From Ophioderma brevispina (lineage: Eukaryota; Echinodermata; Ophiuroidea; Amphilepidida; Ophiodermatidae), in assembly GCA_023653785.1 (NCBI GenBank), contig JAMKCH010001670.1, positions 1-64,000 on the forward strand: a stretch of DNA of 64,000 bases, in the 5' to 3' direction. The notes beneath the pieces were generated by a model that saw only the letters and a list, made by a program, of their open reading frames with translations, made no database searches and was not told the origin of the DNA. A program made the translations under genes and the position numbers. Positions 22,600-33,695 of the stretch are shown one piece after another (the stretch's first letter is position 1; each line of letters begins with the position of its first letter).

Positions 22600-24345
22600 A
22601 GATAAACCGTGGCTTACTCCACGCATCGAAAAGCTGATTCAGGATCGGCAGAAAGCCTTTATAAGTAATGATCATCACCAGTGGCGTAAACTTAGGAACT
22701 CTGTTAAACGTGCAATTGTTAAGGCTTAACAAAATTACTATGCTAATAGAATGGGACTTGACCAAAAGACAGAACCGGAGGATGTGGCATAAACAAATAA
22801 GGACTGTAAACTAATGCGTAACCAAGCAAGAAAACTCAAGTTAACCATCCAGGGTATTGAAGATAATGATTCAAAGACATGCTAATGCCATCAATATGCA
22901 AATTGTCCAACGTCTCTGATGGTTTGGATTCCCTTGACTATAGCAGGTTACCATCTTATCTTCCTGCCGAGGAGCCTGCTACCACAGTTTACCGTGGGAA
23001 GTTTATTCTGAGCTGCCGTAAACTTTAAAACATCAAAATCTGTGGTCCAGATAAAATGTCCCCAAATTGGTAAAAGAATTCGCCTACGAGCTGAGGGTCC
23101 TTACTGATATTCTGACACTCTTACAGAGAAGGAGTTGTCCCTGTACAATGAAAGAAAGAATAGTGGTCCCAATTCCAAAGCAGTACCCCCCACTATTGAT
23201 AAGTTAAGACCTGTTCCCTGACTTCCATTGCAAAGTTGCGGAAGGTTTTATTACGAATTGGGTCTTGGGACGATGTTCGAATTCGATTGATATTATCAAT
23301 TGGAAATGTAAGGGGTTTCAAACTGAACATTATTTAGTATCTCTTGTTCATTCTTTTTCAGGGAGCTGAGAGAAGTCGCAAATAGGAAAACTTTGGTACT
23401 TACGGATTTCTCGACAGGCGTTTGATCTTGCGACCAACCCTTCTTATCATGAAGATCATCAAATTGGTGTCCGTAGGTCCATAGTTCTTGGTTGTGACTT
23501 CCTCTACAACCGTCAACAGTGTGTAAAGTAAATGATGTTTTATCTGATTATGTTTGTTTGAAAGGTGGGTGTGCCTCAAGGCACTAAAATGGGCCTAGTG
23601 GGTTTCAAATTCTTATAATGATGCGCAGGAGAATTGCTGGACGTCAGTATTGGAAATATGTTGATGACCTGACAGTTGCTGAGAACTTTTCGGGTCGTTG
23701 TCCCAGTTCCATTCAGGATGATCTTGATAGCTTCTATGAGTGGCCGGGGAAAATAACTTGAAGTTGAATCCCACCAAGTGTCAGGCCATCCAAGTTTCAT
23801 TTTCAAGACCACCACCACCACATCGCGACTTGAGAATTGGTACTGAACCACTGTCTCCTATGTCACAGAAGCCAGGGTGCTTGGTCTGTGGCTTCAGAAG
23901 ATCTTAAATGGAATGTTCAGGGGAAAGATGTAACCAAAGCAAATCCAGGTGGTTCTGCTACGACCTGAAGCGCTTTGGGTTCTGCGGATGAGCTCAAGTG
24001 GGGTGTACAGCGGTTCATCAGGACAATTTCGAGTACGCTGATGTGGTATGGCATTCAGGGTTATAGACTAAGCAGTGAATGACTATTGAAGCAATTCAAA
24101 AAAAGAGCGTGCAAAATAATCCTGGGGAGGCAATTGTCATCATACACTGACGCTCTTGAAATTTGCAGCTTGACACTCTCTCTGGTAGGAGGGAGGGCCA
24201 TTGTCGGAGGTTTGCCGAAGGGCTTTCCCAAATTAAACCGTACTGTTCGCTCATCCCACCTACTGGGAAGAGTGTCATGGTCGTGTGCTTCGGAACTGTA
24301 AAAAGATCTCTCAACTCCCAGCTAGAACTGAGCGTTTCAAAATAG
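22600..24345 (+). pseudogene. Reverse transcriptase of CR1-like LINE
   Basis: Ordered blocks: PWLTPRIEKLIQDRQKAF (22608-22661), WRKLRNSVKRAIVKA (about 22683), a CGPD-like block degraded to VVQIKC (about 23043), PPTIDKLRPV (about 23190-23218), LVLTDFS (23394-23414, first catalytic Asp), KVNDVLSDYV (about 23528), the catalytic YWKYVDDLTVAE (23648-23683), LNPTKCQAIQVSF (about 23765) and a C-terminal QKK...RR block near 24090-24190. The residues of the VDD site are present, but at least six frameshifts make it non-functional. Confidence 0.85.
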
Positions 24346-24789
24346 TTCCTGTGCCTTATTTTATCATTTAAATTAATAATTAATTTATCAATTAATGACT
24401 TCCTCAGGGTTATTCTGATCTTTAGTGCAATTTTATGTTTGCATGATAAATTGTAAGTAAATAGCCGGTGTGCAGAATCTTAGAAATTTTAAAATTTAAA
24501 ATTTTTAATATTGATTTAATTTCGTTGTGTGTAATTTGAGCAGTATCATTTAATTTTGGATTTTTATGTACTTTTTTATGCTTGTTTAGTAATGTCTATT
24601 GTGCAATTTTAATGTTTTCAAATGTTTTATATTGTATTTATTTTTTTTGTGTAATTTTGTCAGAAAGTTGGCCTTTGGGCACGAGTGGCAATATAAGTAA
24701 ATCAAATTCAAAAATACAAATCAATAAGGGTAAGCATATAATTGTGCTCTACTCTCAAACTTAGTAACAATCTTGGGAAGATCTTTTAG

Positions 24790-25270
24790 TTGTAAACACT
24801 AGTTTTGATATCAAAACCTCTTAAAAAAAAACCTGTGGGATAAAATAATCGAAAAACTCCACCATATTTATTTGTGTTAAATAATGATTTTTTTTTCATT
24901 ATTTTTTCGGAGATTTCTAATTATTTGTTAGCCAGATTGGGTAAAAGCGCCTCGATCAATTGTAACGAATAGCCGATGTTGGTACCAAAGTATTGTAAGA
25001 AATCAGTACGCTAAAATAATCCAGAAACCCACACTCTATTTAATGGCATTTTGATCAATACTATGTTGTAGGACAGTTTTCCTGATTTGGGTTGGGCAGC
25101 CATTTTGGAAAAAGCGCCCTCAATCATTTTTGAACAACACTGTTTTCGATTTAAAACCATTCCTAGGGATCACTTGCCTAAAATAATCCAGAAAACTCTG
25201 CTCCATTAGATGGTGTTTGAGGTAAATATTACGTTTCTATGATTTTGGCAGCCATTTTGAAAGAGCGCCC
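24790..25270 (+). repeat. Three diverged tandem repeats (~130-190 bp)
   Basis: Each unit has AAAATAATCCAGAAA, a CTCC-AT-TATTT or similar block, then GGCAGCCATTTTG followed by AAAGCGCCCTC. Unit starts are near 24838, 25010 and 25180. The first unit is the most degraded. A related unit lies inverted at 14640-14890. Confidence 0.75.
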
Positions 25271-25586
25271 TTAGGTGGCAAAATACGAGACTGAAAATTC
25301 GGCAACAAGTGGAAATTGATTCATTGTGATGCCTTTGAACATGTGAAAGTGAAAAATCAAAGTTGGCAAAATAATCGCAGTCGATGACAACTGCTGCCTG
25401 ACTAATAGGTCAAATTGCTCCAATACGAAATTACAAATTTTCACAATGTTTGTACTAAAGAATAAAGCTTAATCCTTTCATATGAGGATAACATATTGAC
25501 GGAAACTTTGCCTTTCTGCAACTGAAAATCAGTGCTTTCATCGTTTAGCGACAGCTGATATGTGAAATCTTTCGATCCACCTTTAA
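25271..25586 (+). mobile_element. TTAA-flanked MITE, copy 2
   Basis: The right end reads GAAATCTTTCGATCCACCTTTAA and the internal block CAATACGAAATTACAAATTTT matches copy 1. The left end, TTAGGTGGCAAAATACGAGA, is a degraded form of the terminus. Confidence 0.6.
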
Positions 25587-25809
25587 GGAAAAGTACTCTA
25601 TGTGCTCTTTAAATATCTTAGATTAAAATGGAGGACAAATCTGAATTTAGTTTAATAGATGTCATTTTTTAAAACTGATATTAGTATCAAAATGATTAAA
25701 TATTAATTCAATTGTGTCAAAATTTGAACAAATCGGTGAGCTCCACGCTGGCTAATCTGATTTTAAAGTGTTTATAAGAGTGGGGTTAGGTTTGTAAATT
25801 CAGATGCGA

Positions 25810-26050
25810 ATTGGGATTTAGTTGCAAGGAGCCTCATATTCGTAATGGAGATGGGAGTTTTTCGAACATTCCGTCTTCATTAATTAAGAGATCTTTAGAT
25901 CTAAATCCCATCTCCACCATGAAGTCCCTTACACCTGAATCCCATCTCCATTACGAGGTATCTTGCACCCAAATCCTATGCGAGTTCCCCACACTTAAAT
26001 TCCGTTTCTTCCATTTCCATTATGGGAACTCGTCATCCAATTCCTAACCC
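25810..26050. repeat. Short tandem repeat with an inverted lead unit
   Basis: Four or five units of 30-40 bp, each CTAAATCCCATCTCCA or similar followed by a CAC-ending block, run from about 25897 to 26045. 25812-25856 carries the same unit inverted (TAATGGAGATGGGA), so the region can fold into a hairpin. Confidence 0.7.
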
Positions 26051-26680
26051 GTTTTTACACTTAAAACAGTGGGTCATGTTTGAACGGGTTAAAAGATTGA
26101 TCACTTTGTGGTAAAAAGTGTAAAATTACCATTTTGTCATATTTTACCCATTTAGTTTTAGACGGTGCCATCGTTGACAAGGTGTTTTAGTATTGTTGCG
26201 TCCTTCGGGGCAGCAATATTTAACACGCATTTAAGAACTTCATATACACACAATTCAGTCGTACTTTTGTGCAAATAATTATTTGTAGGATGTCATTTAA
26301 AATTCCACATACATGTATGGTAGTCATGACATTCAGTCTAGATAGTAGCGTATAGTACATCATCTATGAAGTCCAGAAGCTTCCAGATACAGAGTCAAGT
26401 TTCCTCTAGTAAATCTTGGCCTTATATAGGCCTATGCTAATTAGTTGCTCAACGTTTACATGAGTGAGACTAGTTATTACATCACGTTACATTGGAGGAG
26501 ACATTGGCTAGTGTTCAATTAGAGAGGCCAAGCAGAGCTCACTTAACATTAGAGCAGTGAAGGACATGTTTAGCAATTAACCAGCCACCCAATGTGACTG
26601 ACAATGAGTACTAGTCAACTCAGCATCAAGTTGAGGGATAGCTCCAAAACAATTAGAAGAGATCTATGTTAATTACTCAA
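26051..26680. other. Stretch without recognisable genes
   Basis: AT-rich sequence without coding motifs, lying on the 3' side of the minus-strand LINE fragment that follows. It may be part of that LINE's 3' UTR. Confidence 0.35.
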
Positions 26681-26897
26681 CAGGTGTATGAGCAGCATTA
26701 TTACATAGAGTTGTTGAGTTTAAGGTAGTTAGCAGAAAGCCAGGTTCTTATCTCGGCAATACAATCAGTAATTTTGGCAAGGAGGTTTTCCATATATATC
26801 ACATGCAGAAATGCGAGGGTCGAAAGAAGCATAAATCTGGCAATCGTCAGCGTAGATGTGATACCTTATACCCCCAATAGTCTTGAGTCAATATTAG
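26680..26897 (-). pseudogene. LINE reverse transcriptase fragment with intact YADD
   Basis: The minus strand reads HIYADDCQIYASFDP (YADD encoded at 26843-26854), then in shifted frames a LENLLAKI-like block, IRTWLSANYLKLNNS-like residues and the end of similarity near 26680. The -YADD-...-W...N.LKLN- pattern is the palm of CR1/L2/Jockey-type reverse transcriptases. About 220 bp survive. Confidence 0.75.
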
Positions 26898-28245
26898 AAA
26901 CGATGTCCGACAGAACCTTAACCAAGGCTGTCTCAGAACGAACGTAACTCATAAACGAAAGGTCGTATCAACATGAAATTGTGCACAGATATCAAGCATC
27001 CAAAGGGCTATGGAACCATGAAGCCGAATTTTTGAATTTGGTCTTCAATTTTGAATTATAGCATAAAGTTGCATGATTGGTCAGCTGCTGATTGTCATGG
27101 CAACCATATCAAAAATCCGGCTTCATGGTTTTCTGCGCATTATACCCATGCACCTTCTACCCAAGTGTGGTGTGAATGCAAGTTACCGTTCAGCAGTTAC
27201 ATTTGTTCCAGTGTTTAGCCAATCAGAGGCCCTGTTTAGTTACCATGGCAACAAGATCAAAATAATGCCCACTTTTCAAAACGTTGTAACATGAGCTATA
27301 ATATGATAATATATAATCCATTGGTAAAGTCAAGAAGATTGCAATCGAAATCGGGGAAAAACACCTAGACCCCCCTTAAAAACATTTTCCTTTCTTTAAA
27401 GGTGCATTTCGTGATTTCAGCACCTTCTGTTTTATTCATTGATCACTATATATCCTTGAGAAAAGCTTATTCTCAAAATTTGAGCTGATCCCGATCTTGC
27501 GGTTTTGTGTTATGAGCAATTGCTCGTTTCCCACGGTCCCATAGGCTACTGTGCTGTAATTTCTCTCCGTTTACGGACCGAAAATACAAAATTACGAATT
27601 TCTTACAGATGCGACCGAATTTGCACGTAAGATTGGGGATTGGGCACACGTGGATTACTAAGGTTAATGGTTCAGATGAGATAAAAATCTCAACGTGTTT
27701 TAGCTAAGTCGGGGGGACGAGGCTGTGGATCACGAAATGCCCCTTTAATTACATCTATTCATACGCAACTCAAACTTTCAAACACCGTTTTCTCAGAAGT
27801 AGCAGTTTATGCTTATTCGACAGGGTGCAGAACCCACGACGATATCATCCTCCTGTGATTTGAACAAGAGTCGCGAAAAACACGCTTGTTGCTATGAAAC
27901 TGATTGCTCTAATGTTTCTTTGCGTCACTCTGCCTGTTTAAGGTAAGATATTTTCTTAAAGAATTGGTCACTTAAACCATTTGGCGCTAATACAGGTAAT
28001 AATCGTGATTAAATTTCCCAGAAAATAACGGAAAAATTCTAAGCGAATGCGGTTTTTGCTTTTATTTTCTAAGAACAAAAAAGGCTTTACGAAATCACTT
28101 CCTTTTTTCCTGTGCCTAAATTCTAGAAATGCTTCCTTTTCAAATTCGCTTTTATTCACTGTTTCCCATTTTTTTCTATACATTTCTCTATATAAATACA
28201 AAATAACAAAGTTGTTTCATGTAGAATTTTTTTTTGAAAAGATTA
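26898..28245. other. Stretch without recognisable genes
   Basis: No coding motif. It contains a perfect GTTACCATGGCAAC site (27239-27252) next to a CCAAT motif (27219), and two T/A-rich stretches near 28000-28230 whose open frames look spurious. Confidence 0.4.
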
Positions 28246-28781
28246 GGCCCGTATTCCAAAAGGTGTTTAGCTCGAGTTTAAGCTAGGCGACGTTTACGTA
28301 TATCTCACATATAAACGTATCGCTTAAGTAGACGCAATTCCAGAAAGGAGTTTTAAAGTTAAACTAATTTTAACTTCGGCAAAATTGCGTCGAAATTTAA
28401 ACTAGTTATGGGGATAGTTTTAGAAGTGCGTTTAAGTGTGCGATTTCGTCAATTGCACGGCGTCATGGCACTGTCCAGTTGACAACAGCAATGGTGCATA
28501 TCATCTCGTACCAGTTTCGTTTAGCCACCTTAAACGCTACGGAAAGCCATGATACACTTGGTGCGCTCAACCATTAAAACACATAGGTGTGGGGGCCTTT
28601 TATACTCTCACATTAGCGTCTTTAAATACAACGATCTGACTTGTGTTTAAAGTTTCCGTTTAAGTAAGCAAACGGTTAGAATATTTAAACGACGGTTTGC
28701 TTAAACGACATTTTAAATTACGACAATTTTTTTAAAGCTAAAATTGCGTTTTAGCTAAACAAGTTTCTAGAATACGGTCCC
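28246..28781. mobile_element. CCGTATTC-ended MITE, copy 1
   Basis: The left end GGCCCGTATTCCAAAAGGTG and right end CTAGAATACGGTCCC are inverted repeats, with TTTAGCT further in on both sides. The interior is rich in TTTAAAC. 536 bp, no coding sequence. Confidence 0.7.
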
Positions 28782-29224
28782 GAATGTTTTTATTACAAGC
28801 GTTGTGTAATACTTTATGAGTGCATAACGTCTTCCTGCACTCTACGTTGGTGAAAAGGTGGCCAATGATGGAGTACATAAACGCGACCATGTAGGCCTAA
28901 CAGGGAAAAAATGGAAAATCGGTATAACGAGAGATTCAAAATGGCGGTCCGAAAACCCGATTTTTGTGAACCGCAGCAAATTCTCCCGCCCTAAAATGAA
29001 AAATCACTTTGGTGTATGCACCTTCAATATTTAATCCTGTTTAAGTCAAATTCTTTTGATAATACTGATGTGATAATCCAATAATAGTGAGTGAGGATTC
29101 AAATTTAACGACAACTCAACACAATTGGTTATATCGTGTCATTACGTTTTATCATTAGATTACGTTTAAAAACATCAACCTTAAAACAGACATCACAAGA
29201 AATACTAATCACAACCTTTTTTAA

Positions 29225-29900
29225 AAAGTTAAAAATATTTATACAAATCGGCCTCCCTTCAGGAAATTTATAACGCTGAAGAGGCCTAATATCTTAAATA
29301 AATGTTTTAAATCTGGGACACTGTAATATTTTCTGGACGAATAGCGCATAACAAACGCACTCAAGTAATACATGTTTCACATAAAGAGCACAATCACAAG
29401 GAATACACCAGGGACGGGCTCACCTCTAATCAAATGACGATGGTCATATAAGTATGACCAATTTTACATCGCGCTATACGATCGCTTCGCTTCGTCCAAT
29501 CAAACTGTAACAACCACAGCTCCAACAGTGGTTGAAAAGCATGCATTTATTATTAGAAATGAATCCCACAGCATTGCCACCTATTTTGATATAGCTAATA
29601 ACTGAAGCCTTAAAATCTGTAAAGGGATCGCACTGTTTGTTAATTCATATTAAGGCTTCTTTCGCCAATACACAACCTTTTCATTGCCTTGAATACCAAT
29701 GTGACTCGGAATCCACTAAAACAACGGATTAATTCAATTGAGACAATTGAAGAAAGACTTCCACCAACTCAGCAATATAGGGATGGCGACATTCTCTGCC
29801 TTTCAAAGCCATAAGACTAGATATTGAATCATTAAATATAATGAAATGACTCTCATTTTGAAGTTTTCAGCTAATTCTAAGGCAACTTAATAAGGTGGTT
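29225..29900 (-). pseudogene. C-terminal part of an I-like LINE with RNase H
   Basis: On the minus strand: IFNDSISSLMALKGRE near 29840-29795 (RNase H, with the DS catalytic residue at 29825-29836), then WIPSHIGIQGNEKV near 29740-29700 (the classic W-PSH-GI-GNE block), IPFTDFKASVISYIK near 29635-29590, and KIGHTYMT at 29441-29464 (family pattern RIGHT-LTH). The tail ending near 29225 matches the closing FL-x-x-x-L region. An RNase H followed by a RIGHT-like zinc region is typical of I/Nimb-type LINEs. Frameshifted and 5'-truncated. Confidence 0.8.
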
Positions 29901-30281
29901 TTTTTCATAAGACTTGGTCTGAAAACGGTGCTAATCTTGTTAACGATCTTTTTGATCATGCAGTGGCGTAGCCAGTTGGGGGAAAAGGGGGGCAGAGTGC
30001 CCCCTCTAAAAAAATCTTGAGGTGGAAATCGGGGGAATAAACACATGGATATTACCTGTTAAATCAGCCCCTTTTCGGATGCTTTTGGCAATACGACCGG
30101 GAAATTTTTGCTTGTGATCGGGAATTTGTTGTACCTACCGGGAAATTGCCCCTCGGAAACCGCCGGGTTGGATACGGCCTGTTTGGATGAGAATGGTAAA
30201 ATTTTGTCCTGCACCATTTTAACCAAGAAATACAACCTCCAGGTTAATTTTATGGAATAAAATCCACCAGGTTAGACCTTT
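29901..30281. other. Dispersed repeat boundary
   Basis: Contains GCAGTGGCGTAGCCAG (29960-29975) followed by a G-rich run and GTGCCCCC. Related C-rich ends (CTAGCTACGG and CCCTGCGTACGGG) lie at about 20880 and 59500. Nothing coding was found. Confidence 0.4.
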
Positions 30282-31043
30282 GGCCCGTATCTCAAATATG
30301 TTTAACGCCTAATTTCACTGGTTAAATAGCAATTTAAAAACGCCCGCTAAAATAAACAGCAATTCTCCAACGCCTGGTTAACTTTAAACCGCATTACAGT
30401 TAGCCCGAAACATCGTTTTTTAAACATGCCTAAAACGTTGTTAAACTTAAACTTGGTCCCGGGGTAGTTTAAGGCGAGTTTAACTTCACGTTTTCATCAA
30501 ATGCCTGCTATTTAAGCTTATGTGATACTCGGGGTTAGACCAGTTACCTCCTTTTATTTATTTTATATTTCTTTTCCAGGTCCTCAGTTTATTTCTTCTC
30601 GTACCATTTTCTTGCTTCTATTTTTAAGGCTCGTGTTTATCTGTTATAGTATTGAATGCAAGCAAGTGCGCACGACGACATTAAAACAGTTTGTAAATAG
30701 GCCCGGCTTTTGTCCCATCATTCATACAACTTCTAAAGCTCCTTGCGTAACCGCCGGACCATTTTGAAATTTACCCGTGGGCTGCATTCTGTTTTACGTG
30801 CAGTTACAAATACGGAAGGCATGTCTGGCATAAAAATATTGTTCACGCACACGTAATGAGATAGGCGAAGATAATAAGTCACAGTTCGGTGGATGATATT
30901 TACGCCGTTGAAAAATACAGTGGTTGCTAAACGACTTGTTAAAATAAGTATTTAAACCTACGGTTTTTTAAACAGTTGCGTTTAGCTTACCACAGTTTAG
31001 GCCTAACCACCGGGTATTTTAAACATCGTTTGAGAATACGGTT
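30282..31043. mobile_element. CCGTATTC-ended MITE, copy 2
   Basis: The left end GGCCCGTATCTCAAATATG and right end CGTTTGAGAATACGGTTT are inverted repeats and match copy 1 at the outer CCGTATTC block. The sub-terminal sequence is rich in GTTTAAAC-like phrases on both sides. 762 bp. The unpaired middle (30500-30900) has no gene. Confidence 0.65.
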
Positions 31044-31094
31044 TAAAGTTTTGCTTATATTAGGTTTCTTGGTGTTAATAAATTACTTTATCAA

Positions 31095-31430
31095 ATGGGT
31101 ATTACAGATTGCAATTTTTCAATGGCAATATTGAAGATCTCCCACATTTGTTTGGGAATGTGAGGAGTGAGATCCAGCTGAAGCTGGATAATAATCAAAT
31201 TAAATTAAATATGAGAGATGTTATATTAGGTATCTTAGAGGTTGAGTTTACCAAATTAACTTTCTTATCCTCTATGCCAAGTATGCCATGGATTTCTAGA
31301 TGTCAAAAATCAATAATATTGTAGGTTTTATCAATTGACTAAAAACCTGTAAGGAAATTGAAATACGTATAGCAGCAAAGAACAACAATCTTGCAAAATG
31401 GTGCAGCAGGTGGAATAGTATAATCTTTAT
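31095..31430 (+). pseudogene. 3' tail of a LINE ORF2 (uncertain clade)
   Basis: The open frame 31109-31324 and the following frame end with [18 protein letters not shown] and SRWNSI (31351-31424). That KN-KL-KF...KW pattern closes the ORF2 of L1/Tx1-like elements in animals. The identification rests on this short tail and the preceding LILYAKYA-like residues. It lies on the same strand as the collagen exon just downstream and may sit in its intron. Confidence 0.45.
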
Positions 31431-31470
31431 GATTCTGTTGTGTAAGTGTATTTTTACGTATATATCTTAC

Positions 31471-31489
31471 ACACATATATATATATATA

Positions 31490-31554
<65 letters not shown>

Positions 31555-31630
31555 ATATATATATATATCTATATATATATATATTATATATATATATATA
31601 TATATAATATATATACATATATATATATAC
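31471..31630. repeat. (TA)n microsatellite
   Basis: About 160 bases of TA repeat with scattered CTATA interruptions, ending 22 bases before the splice acceptor of the collagen exon. Confidence 0.95.
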
Positions 31631-31652
31631 ACATTTTCTATTATTTGTACAG

Positions 31653-32051
31653 GAGACACTGGACCAAATGGACCACCTGGCCCTCCTGGACCTGCTGGGC
31701 CTGCTGGCCCTAGAGGAGATCCTGAATCCAACAACACCTACCCTGGACCAAAGGGCGATGCTGGACCAAAGGGCGATGCTGGACCAAAGGGCGATGCTGG
31801 ACCAAAGGGTGATGCTGGCCCCACTGGCCCTGTTGGCCCCACTGGATTAAATGGCAACAGTGGTCCCATTGGGCCCATCGGACCAAAAGGCAATGGTGGC
31901 CCTCCTGGCTCCGATGGATTAAAGGGCGATATCGGGCCTAAAGGTAATACCGGTCCTCCCGGGCCTGCAGCTGCTTCTGTGTCAGGGAGTTTAATTTACA
32001 TTCGGTGGGGACGAACTGTGTGTCCATCTTCAGCTGAACTTGTTTATGAAG
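31653..32051 (+). CDS. Exon of a short-chain collagen C4-like gene
   Basis: A 399-nt internal exon. The acceptor TTATTTGTACAG precedes it and the donor GGTAAG follows. The first two bases finish a split glycine codon and the last base starts another, so both introns are phase 1. It encodes 8 Gly-X-Y triplets, a short break (ESNNTYP) and 25 more triplets, then [20 protein letters not shown] and VYE, leading into the next exon. The RWGRTVCP block starts the C-terminal non-collagenous domain of short-chain collagen C4-like secreted proteins, known from sponges and widespread in marine invertebrates. GGACCAAAGGGCGATGCT is repeated four times in a row (31745-31816). No preceding or following exon was recognised in the window, so the gene may be much larger, or this may be a stray exon. 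I found no frame damage. Confidence 0.85.
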
Positions 32052-32849
32052 GTAAGAAAACAAATGAACATTATATGATTCACACTGCATGGCAGTTGTT
32101 CTCGTTTGCCTAACATGTTCTATAAGACCATTCTCATAATGTAAAATTCCGTCACTTTGATCTCAAATGATAGTCTTTATAGGAACTTGGAAGAATACTG
32201 ATATACATGTAGCTTACACACAAAAATAACATGCCACAAAACAGCCTTATAGGAGGCTAAAGACATGCCACTAATTTTTATTTTAGGTTAACTTTTGGGT
32301 TTACCTAACATTAATCAACACGTGTCTTTACATGATTATTACAGACTCGTACACTCTAAGCTACTCTAAATTTTGCAACGGATAATGTAGTTATGTACAA
32401 CTGGTTGACCCATTTGTTTTACTCTAATGCTACCCTGAAGCCAAAAGAACATTGAATAGACCTGTTTACAAACACTGCTTATATTACATAATATAGCTCA
32501 TAAAACGGTCATAGGTGTTAACTTCATTATGGAACAATGCTTGTAAATTGTTAGCAGACAATTTTCAGCTCTTTATACAAATAATATGTGTATTTTGGGA
32601 CAACTATGTATGTGTTAGTGTCACTAATACATAGTTGTCCCAAAAATACAAGTACATGCAAGGCATACACAGTCTTTATGTATCTATATAATAAGAACTG
32701 AAAAGTATGTGCCTTCAGCTTTGCCCCAAATGGAACTGTAATTTTATAAAACATATATGACTTATTCGCAGTTTACATAAACAGATTTATTAAGTTATTT
32801 TGGCTACATAGTATCAGTAGAGTTCAACAAATGGTTCAATCATTTGTAC
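32052..32849. other. Probable intron of the collagen-like gene
   Basis: AT-rich sequence after the exon's donor site, containing the hairpin at 32589-32650 and no further exon that I can recognise. Confidence 0.5.
32589..32650. repeat. Near-perfect 62-base palindrome
   Basis: TTTTGGGACAACTATGTAT on the left pairs with ATACATAGTTGTCCCAAAA on the right, and the centre TTAGTG-T-CACTAA pairs as well. It would form a stem of about 30 bp with almost no loop. It lies about 540 bases downstream of the collagen exon. Confidence 0.9.
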
Positions 32850-33695
32850 ACAACTACAGGCTGCATATGGGGTGTTCACAGATTTGGCCCAAATGCCACA
32901 ATTACCAATTCAACGGGCATTTCTTAAAAATCTATGAGTTCCTTCTTCTCCCACTTAAAGGCTTTTTTGACACCAGATGTGCATATACAAGATCCCCCAG
33001 TAGAGGCTACATTATGCTGTGTTCATAGATTGGGTCTAATATCACAATTTTAAAGGGTCTCCTTCTTCTGTAAATTAAAGGCTGTCATCATGAGATTCGC
33101 TCACAAGATCCCTTAGTGGAGGTTGCACATACACTATGAGCCAAGATAGTCTCAATTCCTATGGCACAGGTCAGTAATTTCCATTCACTAGTGTATTAAG
33201 AAAATATCCCCACTGGTTTGGAGTATGATTTCTGATACCCAGAACACACAAAGGTCAATCTGTAAATGCATAACATGTAGAGCTCACTTAACATTGTCTT
33301 CAGTGGATGAGTACATTGTAGCTCATAGTGATATGAGCCATTCACAGATTGAGGGTCCGAATGCCACAAGTGCCGATTAAAGTGGGCATGCCTTGAAGTG
33401 TTAAATTCTTCCTCCTCCTCCGGCAAATTAAAGGCTATCTTACTGGGGTGTTAAACAGTTGGGTCCAAGTGTCGCAATTTCCAATTAGAGTGGCATTCCT
33501 TGAAAATCGATGAATTCCTTCTTCCACGAATTTTAAGGTATCTCAGAGATTTGAGATTTGCTCGCTTGATTCACGGGAAGATGATTGCATATGAGGGGGT
33601 TCACAGATTGGACCCAGATGCCACAATTACCAATATTAAGGGGCATCCAGGAAATTGAAGAATCATTCTCCTCCCCTAAATTAATCCTCCTATGT
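32850..33695 (+). repeat. Degenerate tandem array of ~100-180-bp units
   Basis: Five recognisable units start near 32874, 33021, 33340, 33452 and 33598. Each reads GTTCACAGATTGG-CCCA-ATGCCACAATTACCAATT, then a GGGCATTCCTTGAAAATC block and CCTTCTTC...AAATTAAAGGC. Spacing is irregular because some units have lost their second half. Confidence 0.75.

Larger units (their letters stand above)
21394..24715 (+). mobile_element. CR1-like non-LTR retrotransposon, nearly full ORF2, broken
   Basis: The layout on the + strand is an N-terminal region (21394-21710), APE endonuclease (21840-22335), a linker with an A-rich insertion (22417-22470), reverse transcriptase (22600-24345) and a 3' UTR ending at TTTGGGCACGAGTGGCAATATAAGTAA (near 24675-24701). 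The VDD active site (not ADD or YADD) and the KLRPV / LVLTDFS blocks are characteristic of the CR1-like group seen in cnidarians and deuterostomes. Many stops and frameshifts. No target duplication was resolved. Confidence 0.85.

Noticed and set aside
31339..31737. Open frames of alternating isoleucine and tyrosine on both strands
   Set aside because: They are the TA microsatellite translated; the collagen exon uses another frame.
24800..33695. A CRISPR-like array in the repeated segments
   Set aside because: Units are long, diverged and irregular, and this is animal DNA.
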